A DNA stretch of 64,000 bases from DTU019 sp050949825. GTDB lineage: Bacteria; Bacillota; Syntrophomonadia; Syntrophomonadales; Syntrophomonadaceae. Positions 18,345 through 28,205 of this stretch are shown here, piece after piece. The stretch lies in NCBI GenBank assembly GCA_050949825.1, contig JBMNGL010000018.1, positions 1 through 64,000 on the forward strand, written 5' to 3'. The translations under genes and the position numbers were made by a program. Within the stretch, counting starts at the first letter, position 1, and every line of letters begins with the position of its first letter. A model generated the notes under the pieces. It saw only the letters and a list, made by a program, of their open reading frames with translations. It did no database searches and was not told where the DNA came from.

Positions 18345-19559
18345 TTAAGTAATCAGCCGCAGGAATTTACGTTTTCCCACCTGAATAACCATATTGCCTT
18401 CCAAAACCATGTTCTCATTTTCAACTTTATCGCCATCAATGCGGACAGCACCCTGACTAATGGAACGGCGCCCGTCACTGGTAGATGAAACCAGGCCTTG
18501 ATCAAGGAGGAATTTGGGCAGCCATACCTCCCCGGCGGCAATCGTCACCTCGGGAATATCGTCCGGGATATCTCCCCGGGAGAATACCAGTTTGAATCGT
18601 TGCTCAGCCTTTTGTGCTGCGTCGCTATTATGGTATATGGTAATAAGTTCTTTGGCTAAACGGATTTTGGCATCACGCGGATTCATTTTGCCTTCTTGCA
18701 TGGCCTTATCCATGGCCTCAATCTCACTCATCGGCACCCGGGTTAATAATTCAAAATAGCGACAGATAAGCTGGTCGGGAATAGACATGGTTTTGCCAAA
18801 CATTTCATAAGGCTCATCATTGACCCCGATATAGTTGCCCAGGCTTTTGCTCATCTTCTGCACCCCATCGGTGCCTTCTAGTATCGGCATCATGATAGCG
18901 ACCTGCGGTTCGTGTCCATATTCCCGTTGCAGTTGACGCCCCACCAGCAGATTGAATTTCTGATCAGTGCCTCCCAACTCTACATCGGCTTGCAGCACTA
19001 CGGAGTCATAACCCTGCATCAGCGGGTACATAAATTCATGCACCCCGATGGGGAGGCCTTCCTTATAGCGATTATTGAAATCATCGCGTTCCAGCATCCG
19101 AGCTACGGTATATTTGCCGGCCAGTTGCAGCACCTGGGCTAAATCCATCGGCATTAGCCATTCGCTGTTGAAATGTACAATGGTCTTTTCTGCCTGCAGG
19201 ACTTTAAATATCTGCTCTTGATAGGTTTGAGCATTGGTTTTGACCTGTTCTTCGGTCAACTGTTTGCGAGTTTCCGATTTACCGCTGGGATCCCCAATAC
19301 GACCAGTAAAATCCCCAATGATCAAATGGATTTGATGTCCCATATCCTGAAACTGGCGCAATTTATTTAATACCACGGTATGGCCCAAATGTATATCCGG
19401 CGCGGTAGGATCCAGGCCCAGTTTAATACGTAAAGGTTGTCCGGTTTGCAGGGAGCGGATCAGTTTCTGCCTGAGTTCGGCCTCGGGAACGATTTCAGCC
19501 ACACCCCGGCGGATGTGTTGCAATTGCTCATTTACCTGCATTTCGATAGTGTTTTCCAC
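18345..19559 (-). CDS. tyrS: Tyrosine-tRNA ligase
   Basis: A 404-residue class I synthetase. The GTG at 19559 (MENTIEMQVNEQL) has TAAGGAGG 8 nt upstream; a longer in-frame start has none. Motifs: DIHLGHTVVLNK (HIGH signature), GTDQKFNLLVGRQLQ (tyrosine/tRNA pocket), KMSKS at about residue 235, and an S4-like RNA-binding domain at about 340-400. The arrangement matches the TyrZ-like bacterial subgroup (HLGH, KMSKS) rather than the B. subtilis TyrS type. No T-box was seen upstream; the leader is only about 25 nt. Confidence 0.95.
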   Translation of the reverse strand: MENTIEMQVNEQLQHIRRGVAEIVPEAELRQKLIRSLQTGQPLRIKLGLDPTAPDIHLGHTVVLNKLRQFQDMGHQIHLIIGDFTGRIGDPSGKSETRKQLTEEQVKTNAQTYQEQIFKVLQAEKTIVHFNSEWLMPMDLAQVLQLAGKYTVARMLERDDFNNRYKEGLPIGVHEFMYPLMQGYDSVVLQADVELGGTDQKFNLLVGRQLQREYGHEPQVAIMMPILEGTDGVQKMSKSLGNYIGVNDEPYEMFGKTMSIPDQLICRYFELLTRVPMSEIEAMDKAMQEGKMNPRDAKIRLAKELITIYHNSDAAQKAEQRFKLVFSRGDIPDDIPEVTIAAGEVWLPKFLLDQGLVSSTSDGRRSISQGAVRIDGDKVENENMVLEGNMVIQVGKRKFLRLIT

Positions 19560-19585
19560 AAGAATAACCTCCTTACCATTAAAAA

Positions 19586-19615
19586 ATGATAGCACAAAGC
19601 TTTAATGCTGTGCAA
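19586..19615 (-). promoter_or_regulatory. Probable sigma-A promoter of tyrS
   Basis: Minus strand TTGCAC (19615-19610), 18-bp spacer, TATCAT (19591-19586), about 27 nt before the start codon. Confidence 0.55.
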
Positions 19616-19744
19616 TATTGTGAGGAGTGTCGGCGTATATAGTACGGAAACCATTGTTTCCGGCTAAACTGCAAAATAGCAGGAAAGCCGGGGTATACTG
19701 TCAAATTAGTAAACATATTTATATCCAGGAGGCCTTATTGAACT

Positions 19745-22210
19745 ATGACAGAAACCAATAAGAAGAAGCCCGGTACGTCCAAGGTAAACAACTGGCCCAG
19801 GACGGTTGGCCTGACTCTGCTTGGCCTGGCTGCAGTTGGCGTGTTCTGTTTGATGGCTTTGTTCATTTATGCTGCCCGCGATCTGCCCTCTTTTGATCCG
19901 GGACAGCTATCCGGAGCTAAAACAACCTTAATATATGATGACCAGGACCAGTTGGTCAGCGGGTTGCATGCCGGGCAGAATCGCACCGAGGTGTCTTTGG
20001 ACAAAGTGCCAGAAAACCTGATTAACGCCTTTGTAGCTACCGAAGACCGGAATTTTTACAGACATCATGGGGTCAATTTTCGTGGCATTGCCCGGGCAAT
20101 ATACAGGAATTTGACCTCGGGCGACTTGAAAGGTGAAGGCGCCAGCTCCATTACCCAGCAATTGGCTCGCAATGCCTATCTGAGCCTGGAGACCACCTGG
20201 GAACGCAAGGCTAAAGAGATTCTCATCGCTCTAAAACTGGAAACAGTCTATTCAAAAGATGAAATAATGAACATGTACTTGAATATCATCCCCTTCGGCA
20301 ACGGAGCCTACGGGGTGCAGGCGGCTGCCAATACCTATTTCGGCAAGGATGTCGATCAGTTGGATCTGGCGGAATGCTCGCTTTTGGCGGGATTGCCGCA
20401 GGGTCCCTCCTACTATGATCCCTATCAGCACCTGGACCGCGCCAAGGCTCGGCAGCGGGATGTACTCAACAACATGGTGTGGGCCGGCTACATCGATCAG
20501 CAGACTGCTGACGCCGCATTTGCCGTTCCGCTCAACCTGACCAGCGGGCGCAGCAGCAATAAGCAGTATGGCTATTATGTGGATGCGGTCATAGAAGAAG
20601 CCATCGATGTACTCCGGGCCAAAAAGATTTATCCTGATCTCGATGAGGCTGAAGGGGCTATTTACAGGGCTGGATTTAAGATTTATACCGCGATGGATGC
20701 CGACTTGCAAAAATTTGCTGAAGAACAATATGCCAACCCGGATCGTTTCCTTAAACAAATTAGTCCCAGCGGCCAGGCGGTGCAGTCCGCCATGGCTATC
20801 GTGGAGGCTAAAAACGGCGAGGTTAAATCCATCATGGGAGGCCGCAATTACCAGGCCCAGCGACAATTTAACCGCGCTATCAGCGCATACCGTCAGCCCG
20901 GTTCGGCCATTAAGCCCTTGACGGTTTACGGGCCGGCTCTGGAAGCCGGTCTGATGCCTTTTATGGCCCTGGATGATTCCCCCATTGCTTACAAAGCCGG
21001 GGGAACCGTGTGGGCGCCGAAGAACTATGACGGCAAGTTTCGCGGCATAATCAACATGCGCGAAGGGGTTAAGGATTCAGTCAATACTTATGCGGTACAA
21101 ACCCTGGACAAGGTGGGTATTCGCGCCAGTTTTGATTTTGGCCGTTCCCTGGGCCTGCCTTTGCTGGACTCTCCCGGCAACAATGACCTGGCCCTGGCCC
21201 CTTTGGCCCTGGGAGGACTCACCAAAGGGGTAACCCCGGTACAGATGGCGGCCGCTTATGCGGCATATGCCAATAGTGGGGTTTATAATGCCCCCCATTT
21301 TATCCGCCGCATTGTGGATGCCAACGGCACTGATATATATATTTACCAGCCCCATTCGCAGCGGGTGATGACAGAACAGACCGCCTGGTTGATGACCAGT
21401 ATGCTGCGCACTGTGGTCACCTCCGGTACCGGTACCCGGGCGCAGGTTCCCGGGGTTTTCACCGTGGGGAAAACAGGAACCACTGAAGAATACCGGGACT
21501 CCTGGTTTTGTGGATTTACGCCCACTTATGCTGCTGCAGTGTGGATGGGTTTTGACCAGAAGGACACCCTGCGCAACAACCCCTCTGAATATCCCGGGGA
21601 AACTGCCTATGGCGGTAATGTTCCGGCCAGGTTATTTTCCTCGCTGCTGACCAAAGCGCATCGCAACTCCAAGCCAGGCGCTCCATCTCAGCCAGGTAAT
21701 ATTGTTGAGGTATCCGTATGCAAGATATCAGGCAAAATTCCCAGCGATATCTGTTCAACCGAGCAGATTATAACTGAATACTGCCTGGCCAGTGCCGTTC
21801 CGACGGAGACCTGTGAGAGTCATCATTTGGTGACCATCTGTCCGGAGTCCGGCAAACTGGCAGGAATTAACTGCCCTCATCCGGAAACACGAGTAATGGT
21901 GGCTACAGACGAGAAAAGTGTCACCACGGACAAGATCCCCACTGAAACCTGTGATATTCACGATGAATTTACCTTTTCCAGCCTGTTAAGACACGAGGTG
22001 GTAATCTGTACCGATCCCCGCCATAATGGGCGGCTTTATGCGGCCAATCTCCCCGGCAAGTCCGAAACGGGAGGCTGCCCGGAACAATATTTGCAGCGGG
22101 TCATGGTACAGGAAGGGCAGCATTTGGAGCACTGTCCGCTGGCTGACCACCAGGAGAGTAAGAAGAAGGCCCGTGATGTGGTCAAGGATGCCATAAACGG
22201 GCGGGATTAA
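19745..22210 (+). CDS. Class A penicillin-binding protein (transglycosylase/transpeptidase)
   Basis: An 821-residue bifunctional peptidoglycan polymerase. A cytoplasmic tail and one membrane segment (about 19-46) precede a GT51 domain with the catalytic EDRNFYRHHG (about 98-107) and GASSITQQLARN. The transpeptidase domain has SAIK (Ser387/Lys390), SVN (445-447) and KTGTT (576-580). The last ~150 residues form a cysteine-rich tail with repeated VC..SGK..S..C and PTETC words, about ten cysteines, seen in some Firmicute PBPs; its role is unclear, perhaps disulfide- or metal-stabilised. AGGAGG lies about 12 nt before the ATG. It is monocistronic, followed by a perfect palindrome. Confidence 0.93.
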   Translation: MTETNKKKPGTSKVNNWPRTVGLTLLGLAAVGVFCLMALFIYAARDLPSFDPGQLSGAKTTLIYDDQDQLVSGLHAGQNRTEVSLDKVPENLINAFVATEDRNFYRHHGVNFRGIARAIYRNLTSGDLKGEGASSITQQLARNAYLSLETTWERKAKEILIALKLETVYSKDEIMNMYLNIIPFGNGAYGVQAAANTYFGKDVDQLDLAECSLLAGLPQGPSYYDPYQHLDRAKARQRDVLNNMVWAGYIDQQTADAAFAVPLNLTSGRSSNKQYGYYVDAVIEEAIDVLRAKKIYPDLDEAEGAIYRAGFKIYTAMDADLQKFAEEQYANPDRFLKQISPSGQAVQSAMAIVEAKNGEVKSIMGGRNYQAQRQFNRAISAYRQPGSAIKPLTVYGPALEAGLMPFMALDDSPIAYKAGGTVWAPKNYDGKFRGIINMREGVKDSVNTYAVQTLDKVGIRASFDFGRSLGLPLLDSPGNNDLALAPLALGGLTKGVTPVQMAAAYAAYANSGVYNAPHFIRRIVDANGTDIYIYQPHSQRVMTEQTAWLMTSMLRTVVTSGTGTRAQVPGVFTVGKTGTTEEYRDSWFCGFTPTYAAAVWMGFDQKDTLRNNPSEYPGETAYGGNVPARLFSSLLTKAHRNSKPGAPSQPGNIVEVSVCKISGKIPSDICSTEQIITEYCLASAVPTETCESHHLVTICPESGKLAGINCPHPETRVMVATDEKSVTTDKIPTETCDIHDEFTFSSLLRHEVVICTDPRHNGRLYAANLPGKSETGGCPEQYLQRVMVQEGQHLEHCPLADHQESKKKARDVVKDAINGRD

Positions 22211-22228
22211 CAGGATTTAGACTAAACA

Positions 22229-22284
22229 GAGGGAGGTTCTTTTTGTTTGCTTAAAGCTTTAAGCAAACAAAAAGAACCTCCCTC
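22229..22284. repeat. Perfect 56-bp palindrome between PBP and mutS2 3' ends
   Basis: Left arm GAGGGAGGTTCTTTTTGTTT + GCTTAAAG, right arm its exact reverse complement; centre AAAGCTTT, no loop. It lies between two convergent genes and could act as a transcription stop in both directions or be a dispersed palindromic element. The TTTTTG/CAAAAA words sit inside the arms, not after them, so it is not a standard terminator. Confidence 0.92.
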
Positions 22285-22298
22285 TCCAGAATCTTGGT

Positions 22299-24635
22299 TT
22301 ATAATTCCACGATGGTGACGCCAAAGCCGCCTTCTTCGCGGTGTCCGTCCCTAAAGCCGCTTACGTAGCGGCTTTCTTTTAAATAGCTTCTCACCGCCGC
22401 CCGCAAGGCGCCGGTGCCTTTGCCGTGTATGACGCGCACCGAGTCAAGCCCGACCAGCCGGGCATCATCCAGGTACCGATCCAACAGCAATAAGGCTTCC
22501 TCAGACATTTTGCCGCGCAGATCAATTTCTTTCGATATAGAGCGGGCTTTATCAAGATAGGTTTGCCCCCGCTCCCGATGCTGCTGCTCTTGCTGCCGTT
22601 TGATTTTGACCAGGCCCGAGCGGTTGACGGTCAGTTTTATCATGCCCACCTGTACAGTAACATTGCCCTCCTGATCTGGCCCATTGAGTACTGTGCCGCG
22701 CTGGTCGATGCTGGTTATAAGGACATAATCTCCTATGGCAATAGCATCTGTGGACAGGTTCTGCCGGGGTTCAGGCAGCGACAACTCCCCATGCAATTGA
22801 GTAAGACGCTTGCGCCGGGCTTCAACCTCATGCCAGGGGGGAGGATTCTGTTTATCCTTGAGCAGGTCTTTCAGTTCCTGCACGGCCAGGTCTGACTCGC
22901 GCTTGGCCTGGCGCAGGTATTGCGCTGCCTCCTGGCGGGCTTTGGCCAGGATTTCCCTATGGGTTTGCTCAAATTCCTGGCGCTGCGCTTCCATTTGCTG
23001 TTGCTGGGCCTCCAGCTGGGCGCGGATTGAAGCTACCTGTTCGACTTCATTCTGAGCGGCCTCTCGCCCCGCCTTCAATTCCCGGATCATATTGCCGACT
23101 TCCAATTCCCGCTGGGGCACCAATTGCTGCGCTCTTTTTACCAGGGCTGGATTGAGTCCCAGCCGGGACGCGATTTGAAAGGCATTGCTCTGCCCCGGCA
23201 TGCCTATGGTCAAGTCATAGGTTGGCTTTAAGGTTTTAGGATCAAATTCCACACAGGCATTTTCCACCCGCCGGTTCTGATAGGCAAAACCCTTGAGTTC
23301 GCTCTGATGAGTGGTAACTATTACCCGGGCACATCTGGCCAGAAGTTCTTCCAGGACCACCCTGGCCAGGGCAGCACCTTCCACCGGATCGGTGCCGGCC
23401 CCCAGTTCATCCAAGAGAACCAGGGAATCTTTATCCGCCTCAGCCAGGATGCTGACAATGTTCTTCATATGACCCGAAAAGGTGCTCAATGACTGCTCTA
23501 TGCTTTGTTCATCACCAATATCGGCATAAATTTCCTTAAATATGGGAATGCGGCTGTTCTCACGGGCCGGGATGAATAATCCGCTCATGGCCATCACCGC
23601 CAACAATCCTACCATTTTCAGGGTGACCGTCTTGCCCCCGGTATTGGGTCCGGTGATTACCAAAATGTCAAACTCCTGCCCCAACTGTATATTGACGGGA
23701 ACGGCCTCCTCTCCCAGCAGGGGATGCTGCCCCCGCCTGATATCCAGGATACCGGCCTGATTTATTTCGGGCCGGTAAGCATTCATGCGGTAGGCCAGGC
23801 GGCCGCGCGCCATAATATAATCAAGCAGGGACATGATTTCCTGGTTGGCGGCCAGTTCCTGCGTGTACAACGCCACTGCCGCCGAAAGCTCCTGCAGGAT
23901 GCGTTCTATCTCACGTTTCTCCTCCGCTTGCAGGGCGCGAATACGGTTGTTATTCTCTACCACTGCCATTGGCTCAATAAATACCGTGGCGCCGCTGGCT
24001 GATTCATCATGCACGATGCCGCGCACTTCATGGCGGTGCTCCTGCTTTACAGGCACCACATAGCGGCCGTCGCGCTCGGTTACCAGGCTGTCCTGCAGCA
24101 ATTTCTGATTGTTGCCGGAGCGTATGAAATCCTGCAGATATTCTTTGATGCGCAGGCGCAGGGTGGATATCTGACTGCGGATGGAACGCAACTGCGGGGA
24201 GGCACTGTCGCGCACTTGATCATCCTCACCGATACAGCGATCGATCTGGGTTTCCAGGCTGTCGATCAGCGTCAGCCCGGAGCATAGCTCCGCCAGAGCC
24301 GGGTATTTCCCCCTTTGCATGGATTTGCTGGCCAAACGACTTGCATGCAGCAACAGGTAGATATCGCGCAGATCAGCAGGATTTAACATGCCTTTGATAT
24401 GGGCTTTGGCCAGGGCTTGATCAATTAATTTCAATTCGGCAAAATAGCCGGGTTCGCCAAAGCGCAGATACTCCATAGCCTGCTGGGTTTCATCCAGACG
24501 GCGCTTGATAACCTGGTAATCCTGGGCCGGTTTCATTTGCAGAGCTCTTTTCCTGCCACCGGAAAACAAGGTTAACTCGGCCAGTTGCTGCTGGATTTTA
24601 TCAAATTCCAATTTCCTTAAGGTATTACTATTCAC
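22299..24635 (-). CDS. mutS2: Endonuclease MutS2
   Basis: A 778-residue MutS-family protein lacking the mismatch-recognition domain. Start chosen at GTG 24635 because it yields MNSNTLRKLEFDKI, the family N-terminus; the upstream TTG at 24644 sits too close to AAGGATGG. Walker A is GPNTGGKT (about residue 327), Walker B LVLLDELGAGTDP, then a long coiled-coil (about 500-620) and a C-terminal Smr domain (IDLRGKMSEEAL ... HGKGTGALR). In Bacillota MutS2 acts on recombination intermediates and on stalled collided ribosomes. It is co-directional with the U32 gene 38 bp upstream. Confidence 0.95.
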   Translation of the reverse strand: MNSNTLRKLEFDKIQQQLAELTLFSGGRKRALQMKPAQDYQVIKRRLDETQQAMEYLRFGEPGYFAELKLIDQALAKAHIKGMLNPADLRDIYLLLHASRLASKSMQRGKYPALAELCSGLTLIDSLETQIDRCIGEDDQVRDSASPQLRSIRSQISTLRLRIKEYLQDFIRSGNNQKLLQDSLVTERDGRYVVPVKQEHRHEVRGIVHDESASGATVFIEPMAVVENNNRIRALQAEEKREIERILQELSAAVALYTQELAANQEIMSLLDYIMARGRLAYRMNAYRPEINQAGILDIRRGQHPLLGEEAVPVNIQLGQEFDILVITGPNTGGKTVTLKMVGLLAVMAMSGLFIPARENSRIPIFKEIYADIGDEQSIEQSLSTFSGHMKNIVSILAEADKDSLVLLDELGAGTDPVEGAALARVVLEELLARCARVIVTTHQSELKGFAYQNRRVENACVEFDPKTLKPTYDLTIGMPGQSNAFQIASRLGLNPALVKRAQQLVPQRELEVGNMIRELKAGREAAQNEVEQVASIRAQLEAQQQQMEAQRQEFEQTHREILAKARQEAAQYLRQAKRESDLAVQELKDLLKDKQNPPPWHEVEARRKRLTQLHGELSLPEPRQNLSTDAIAIGDYVLITSIDQRGTVLNGPDQEGNVTVQVGMIKLTVNRSGLVKIKRQQEQQHRERGQTYLDKARSISKEIDLRGKMSEEALLLLDRYLDDARLVGLDSVRVIHGKGTGALRAAVRSYLKESRYVSGFRDGHREEGGFGVTIVEL

Positions 24636-24673
24636 AATTCCCAACCCATCCTTATAAATTGAATCATGGTTTC

Positions 24674-27151
24674 CTATTCAACACCCCTGTAGAGATGGCC
24701 CTTCGTAGGGGCAAAGCCCTGTTTTTGCTGCAGCACCTGGCGCAATAGCGCCAGATCTACCTTCTTGCCTTGCATGAGGCCCTGCAAGGCCTTGCGGTAA
24801 ACGGCTACGGTTTCAGCGGCCTTATCCGGGCTTTCACGCCAGGCCTCAATGCGCAGGCTTTCACATCCTAATGGCCATAAGCGCTCCAACTCATCGAGCA
24901 GACAGAGCCGCCGGGAATTGAATACGTAAAAACGGCATTGCCGGTCGGTGGCCACCGGGAATTCATAACCTTTGTCATCGCGCAGCCAGTACCGCCCTTG
25001 TCGGCAGGCCTGCCCACAACCATGCTCACCCTGGTGCTGCACTGCCTTAATGGAACAGCTTTGCGAGACCATCAAGGTCAAATCGCCATGCACCAGGAGC
25101 TCGGCAGAGCTCAAATCCCGGAAGCTCTGCAATTGCTCCAGGTTGAGCTCCGGGGAAAGGCAGACCCCGTCGACATGGTGGGTCAACAGCCAATCCAGGG
25201 TATATTGATTAAAACAGTTCAGGCTGTAATCACTGCGGCAGGTAAACCCATGTTGCTGACCCCAGCGCAAGGCCCCCAGATTACCCGCTAGCAGGACGGG
25301 GATGTGGGCAGGATTAAGCTCCGGCCAGGATTCCATTTCACCGGGATTTTGAATGCGCGGCAGGGCGGGAACAATCTCGGCGCCGCGCTGTTTACCCCAG
25401 TGGCATAGTTCCAGCACCTGTGACAGGGTATGGGATTCCTCTCTAAAGCCATTGAGACTGATATATACCCGGTCGGCGCCTGCCGCTACCACCTGCCGGG
25501 CAGCATCAATGCCGCCGACGGCAACCGATAACAGCGGCCAGGCGGCGCGGTGCCTGACTGTGGTGCATATAGGCTTGCCCGGTGCAAATGTTTTAGAATG
25601 AGCCTGTTTGTCTTCATCAGGTTCCGGGCGACGATATATCAAAGCCAGTAACTTCCCCACCGCCCGGCGCCTGCAGTCATTCAGATCACTGTAGGGCAGG
25701 ATTAGATTGCCGGCGTATTCCATTTGGTATTCACCGAGTACAAAAGGCGTACCACCCAGGCGGGACAATTTTTCCAATATAACCTCTTTATCAAGAGGCT
25801 GCTCATGCGCCGCTACTGCAGTGGTTTTGCTGTACACCTGCACCTGGCGCCCTTTAGAATCCTTCACAGTCAGTTCCAGGGGGCTGCCCTCCTGAATTCT
25901 AATGCTCATATTTATAGGAATCTTGAATTCCCGGGCGGCTTTCATGCTGTCATGGGCCGCCTTCATCAGTTCCTCATCATGGGTTTTAAAAACCCGATCT
26001 CCTGGCGCTGCCCGACCGGCCATGGGAATAGTGACCACCTGACCGCGCCCGGCGCGAGCCACTGACTTCCCGTCTATATCAATGGCTTTAACAACAGAAC
26101 GGGGGCCTTTGCCCTGGCCCACCCATACTTCCAGGCCATCGCCCAGGTTAAGCGTGCCGCTCAATTTAATAGTAATAAGACCGGCACCCTGGCTGATGAC
26201 CCGGCCCAGGTAAACGCCGCGATTATTGGGGCGGTTGATGCTCAGCACCTGTTGACCGGGTATGAGATAAGCGCTGCTCAGATTACGGTTAAAGACCTGA
26301 TATAATTTTTTCTTAAGCCCGGCCATAACAGCGGCATCCGGCACAGATGGCAACAGATCCAGGGCCTGGCGATATACCGAGGTTACAACCGCCACATATT
26401 CCGGTCGTTTCATGCGCCCTTCGATCTTGAGGGAAGCCACTCCAGCCTTTTGCAGCCCGGGCAGGTGCTCCAGCAGACACAGGTCAGCCGGACTCAATAG
26501 ATAGCGTCCTTCTGCGGCCAACGGTTTTTTGCCCCGGCCCTCATCTGCCAGAAGTCTATAAGGCAGGCGGCAGGGCTGCGCGCAGCGCCCCCGATTTCCA
26601 CTCCGTCCTCCCACCATGCTGCTGAACAGGCACTGCCCCGAGTAGCAAAAGCACAAAGCGCCGTGGACAAAGACTTCAAATTCCATCTCCGGGTTATCCT
26701 GTTGTATCCGGGCGATTTCCGCCAGGGTCATCTCCCGGGCCAAAACGATGCGGGATACGCCCTGTTCCCGCAGCAAGGCCGCCCCCTCGCTGTTATGCAC
26801 GGTCATCTGCGTGCTGGCATGAATAGGCCACTCGGGCAGGAGTCTCCTCAGGGCGTTCAATAAGCCCAGGTCCTGGACAATCACCGCATCCACGCCACTC
26901 TGGTACAATGAGTGGGCATAGTCCAGGGCGGCGGCAAATTCTTTATTGTCGATTAATATATTGCAGGTTACGTATACCTTTTTATCCCGCAAACGCGCGT
27001 ATTCAACCGCCTTTTGGATCTCAGCCGGGCTGAAGTTATCTGCAGATTGGCGGGCGCTAAAGTGCCGGCCGCCCAGGTACACTGCATCCGCGCCATTGGC
27101 AAAGGCGGCTTCCAATGCAGCCCAGTTGCCGGCCGGGGCTAACAGTTCCAT
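24674..27151 (-). CDS. U32 family peptidase (RlhA-like, DUF3656-containing)
   Basis: An 825-residue protein. Residues 1-330 form the U32 TIM-barrel-like part (MELLAPAGNWAALEAAFANG, DAVYLGG), with the family signature FVHGALCFCYSGQCL followed by CAQPCR (about 165-200). The middle, about 370-480, matches the DUF3656 insertion, and the C-terminal ~250 residues carry a second, degenerate U32-like half with GEHGCGQACRQGRYWL. The cysteines fit an Fe-S cluster. Escherichia coli RlhA, of the same family, hydroxylates 23S rRNA C2501, so an rRNA-modification role is more likely than proteolysis. It is in a tight minus-strand run with mutS2 and the Nif3-like gene (33 bp). Confidence 0.9.
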   Translation of the reverse strand: MELLAPAGNWAALEAAFANGADAVYLGGRHFSARQSADNFSPAEIQKAVEYARLRDKKVYVTCNILIDNKEFAAALDYAHSLYQSGVDAVIVQDLGLLNALRRLLPEWPIHASTQMTVHNSEGAALLREQGVSRIVLAREMTLAEIARIQQDNPEMEFEVFVHGALCFCYSGQCLFSSMVGGRSGNRGRCAQPCRLPYRLLADEGRGKKPLAAEGRYLLSPADLCLLEHLPGLQKAGVASLKIEGRMKRPEYVAVVTSVYRQALDLLPSVPDAAVMAGLKKKLYQVFNRNLSSAYLIPGQQVLSINRPNNRGVYLGRVISQGAGLITIKLSGTLNLGDGLEVWVGQGKGPRSVVKAIDIDGKSVARAGRGQVVTIPMAGRAAPGDRVFKTHDEELMKAAHDSMKAAREFKIPINMSIRIQEGSPLELTVKDSKGRQVQVYSKTTAVAAHEQPLDKEVILEKLSRLGGTPFVLGEYQMEYAGNLILPYSDLNDCRRRAVGKLLALIYRRPEPDEDKQAHSKTFAPGKPICTTVRHRAAWPLLSVAVGGIDAARQVVAAGADRVYISLNGFREESHTLSQVLELCHWGKQRGAEIVPALPRIQNPGEMESWPELNPAHIPVLLAGNLGALRWGQQHGFTCRSDYSLNCFNQYTLDWLLTHHVDGVCLSPELNLEQLQSFRDLSSAELLVHGDLTLMVSQSCSIKAVQHQGEHGCGQACRQGRYWLRDDKGYEFPVATDRQCRFYVFNSRRLCLLDELERLWPLGCESLRIEAWRESPDKAAETVAVYRKALQGLMQGKKVDLALLRQVLQQKQGFAPTKGHLYRGVE

Positions 27152-27184
27152 TTATTTGCCTCCAAAACATTCACTGCCGGACCA

Positions 27185-28135
27185 TTACTGGCGCTTGACA
27201 CGAAGCAATCCGGCACAGGGTAATATGGCTATGCCTTCTTTCTCCAGCTCATCCAGAAACAGGTTCATACCCAGGGAGTCGCTGGCCATATGCCCGGCAA
27301 TAATGACATTGATATGATTATCTTTGGCCGCCCGGCGATGCTTATCGGTCATATGCATGGCAATAACCGTACCGACCCCGGCAGCCGCCAGTTGCTCATA
27401 AGACTTTTCCGAGCCACCGGTCCCTCCGGTCATTTTAACAAAAATCTGCCCGGCGCGGCGTTTTTTATCACCGACGATAAGCTGCGGGCCTGCTTTCAAC
27501 TGCCGGGCCAGATGATACTCGGGAATACTGAGCAGCGATTCCAGCACATCCTGCACTGTACGGCAGGCGTTGCCGGCCAGCAGATTATTGAGGTAGTGGT
27601 TAGCCAGGTTGTCGGCGGGGGAATGCACGCACATAAAGGGCAGCCCCAGCAAACGGGCCGCATCAACAGCCCGCTGGTGATTGACCGGCATTAAGGTGCG
27701 ATGTACTTCCGCGATGCGTGTTTCCATGATGCCTTCAGCTATGCTGATGGGCACCCCGGCCTGGGCCAGCATGTCGGCCTGAACGGCCATCACCTGGTGC
27801 AGGGCGGCCTGGGCGATGCCTTCCGGATGATGGGCAATGAGGGCATCAATAGGCTGGCCTTTGCTCTTGAGCCGGTCTGCCAGCAGGATTTCCGGGGTTT
27901 CAATATCAATCCCTGTCATCACTACCTTGACCGTCTCATCCCCGCTCCCCTGTAAGATGCGGGTGTCGCTGTAAGGATTGGTCAAAGCCGCCACATCATA
28001 GGGCTCTTTGTCGCTGTCTTTTAGGCCCTCATAGGCTTCCTGTTCCCTCTTTAAAACTGCGCCAATTTCATCCCCGCGAGGATCATGCCGCTTGCCCAGG
28101 CTAATCGCCAGTTCATAAATATCCTTAAGCTTCAT
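27185..28135 (-). CDS. Nif3-like (NGG1p-interacting factor 3) protein
   Basis: A 316-residue protein of the long NIF3-like group found in Firmicutes. Metal-site candidates are ALIAHHPEG (about residues 97-105), VHSPADNLANHYL in the middle and AGHMASDSLGMNLFLDELE near the C-terminus, which carries the conserved HxxxD/E. Nif3/DUF34 proteins bind two metal ions and their role is unsettled; links to cofactor or nucleotide hydrolysis have been proposed. It is probably co-transcribed with the U32 gene downstream. Start ATG 28135. Confidence 0.85.
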   Translation of the reverse strand: MKLKDIYELAISLGKRHDPRGDEIGAVLKREQEAYEGLKDSDKEPYDVAALTNPYSDTRILQGSGDETVKVVMTGIDIETPEILLADRLKSKGQPIDALIAHHPEGIAQAALHQVMAVQADMLAQAGVPISIAEGIMETRIAEVHRTLMPVNHQRAVDAARLLGLPFMCVHSPADNLANHYLNNLLAGNACRTVQDVLESLLSIPEYHLARQLKAGPQLIVGDKKRRAGQIFVKMTGGTGGSEKSYEQLAAAGVGTVIAMHMTDKHRRAAKDNHINVIIAGHMASDSLGMNLFLDELEKEGIAILPCAGLLRVKRQ

Positions 28136-28205
28136 TATAAATTATCCACCCTTCTGTGAGTTAATCCTACTATGAAAAATGCGCTTCCATTATATCACAA
28201 TCCCC

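Noticed and set aside
22229..22284. Simple intrinsic terminator
   Set aside because: No loop and no T-run after the stem; reported as a palindrome instead.
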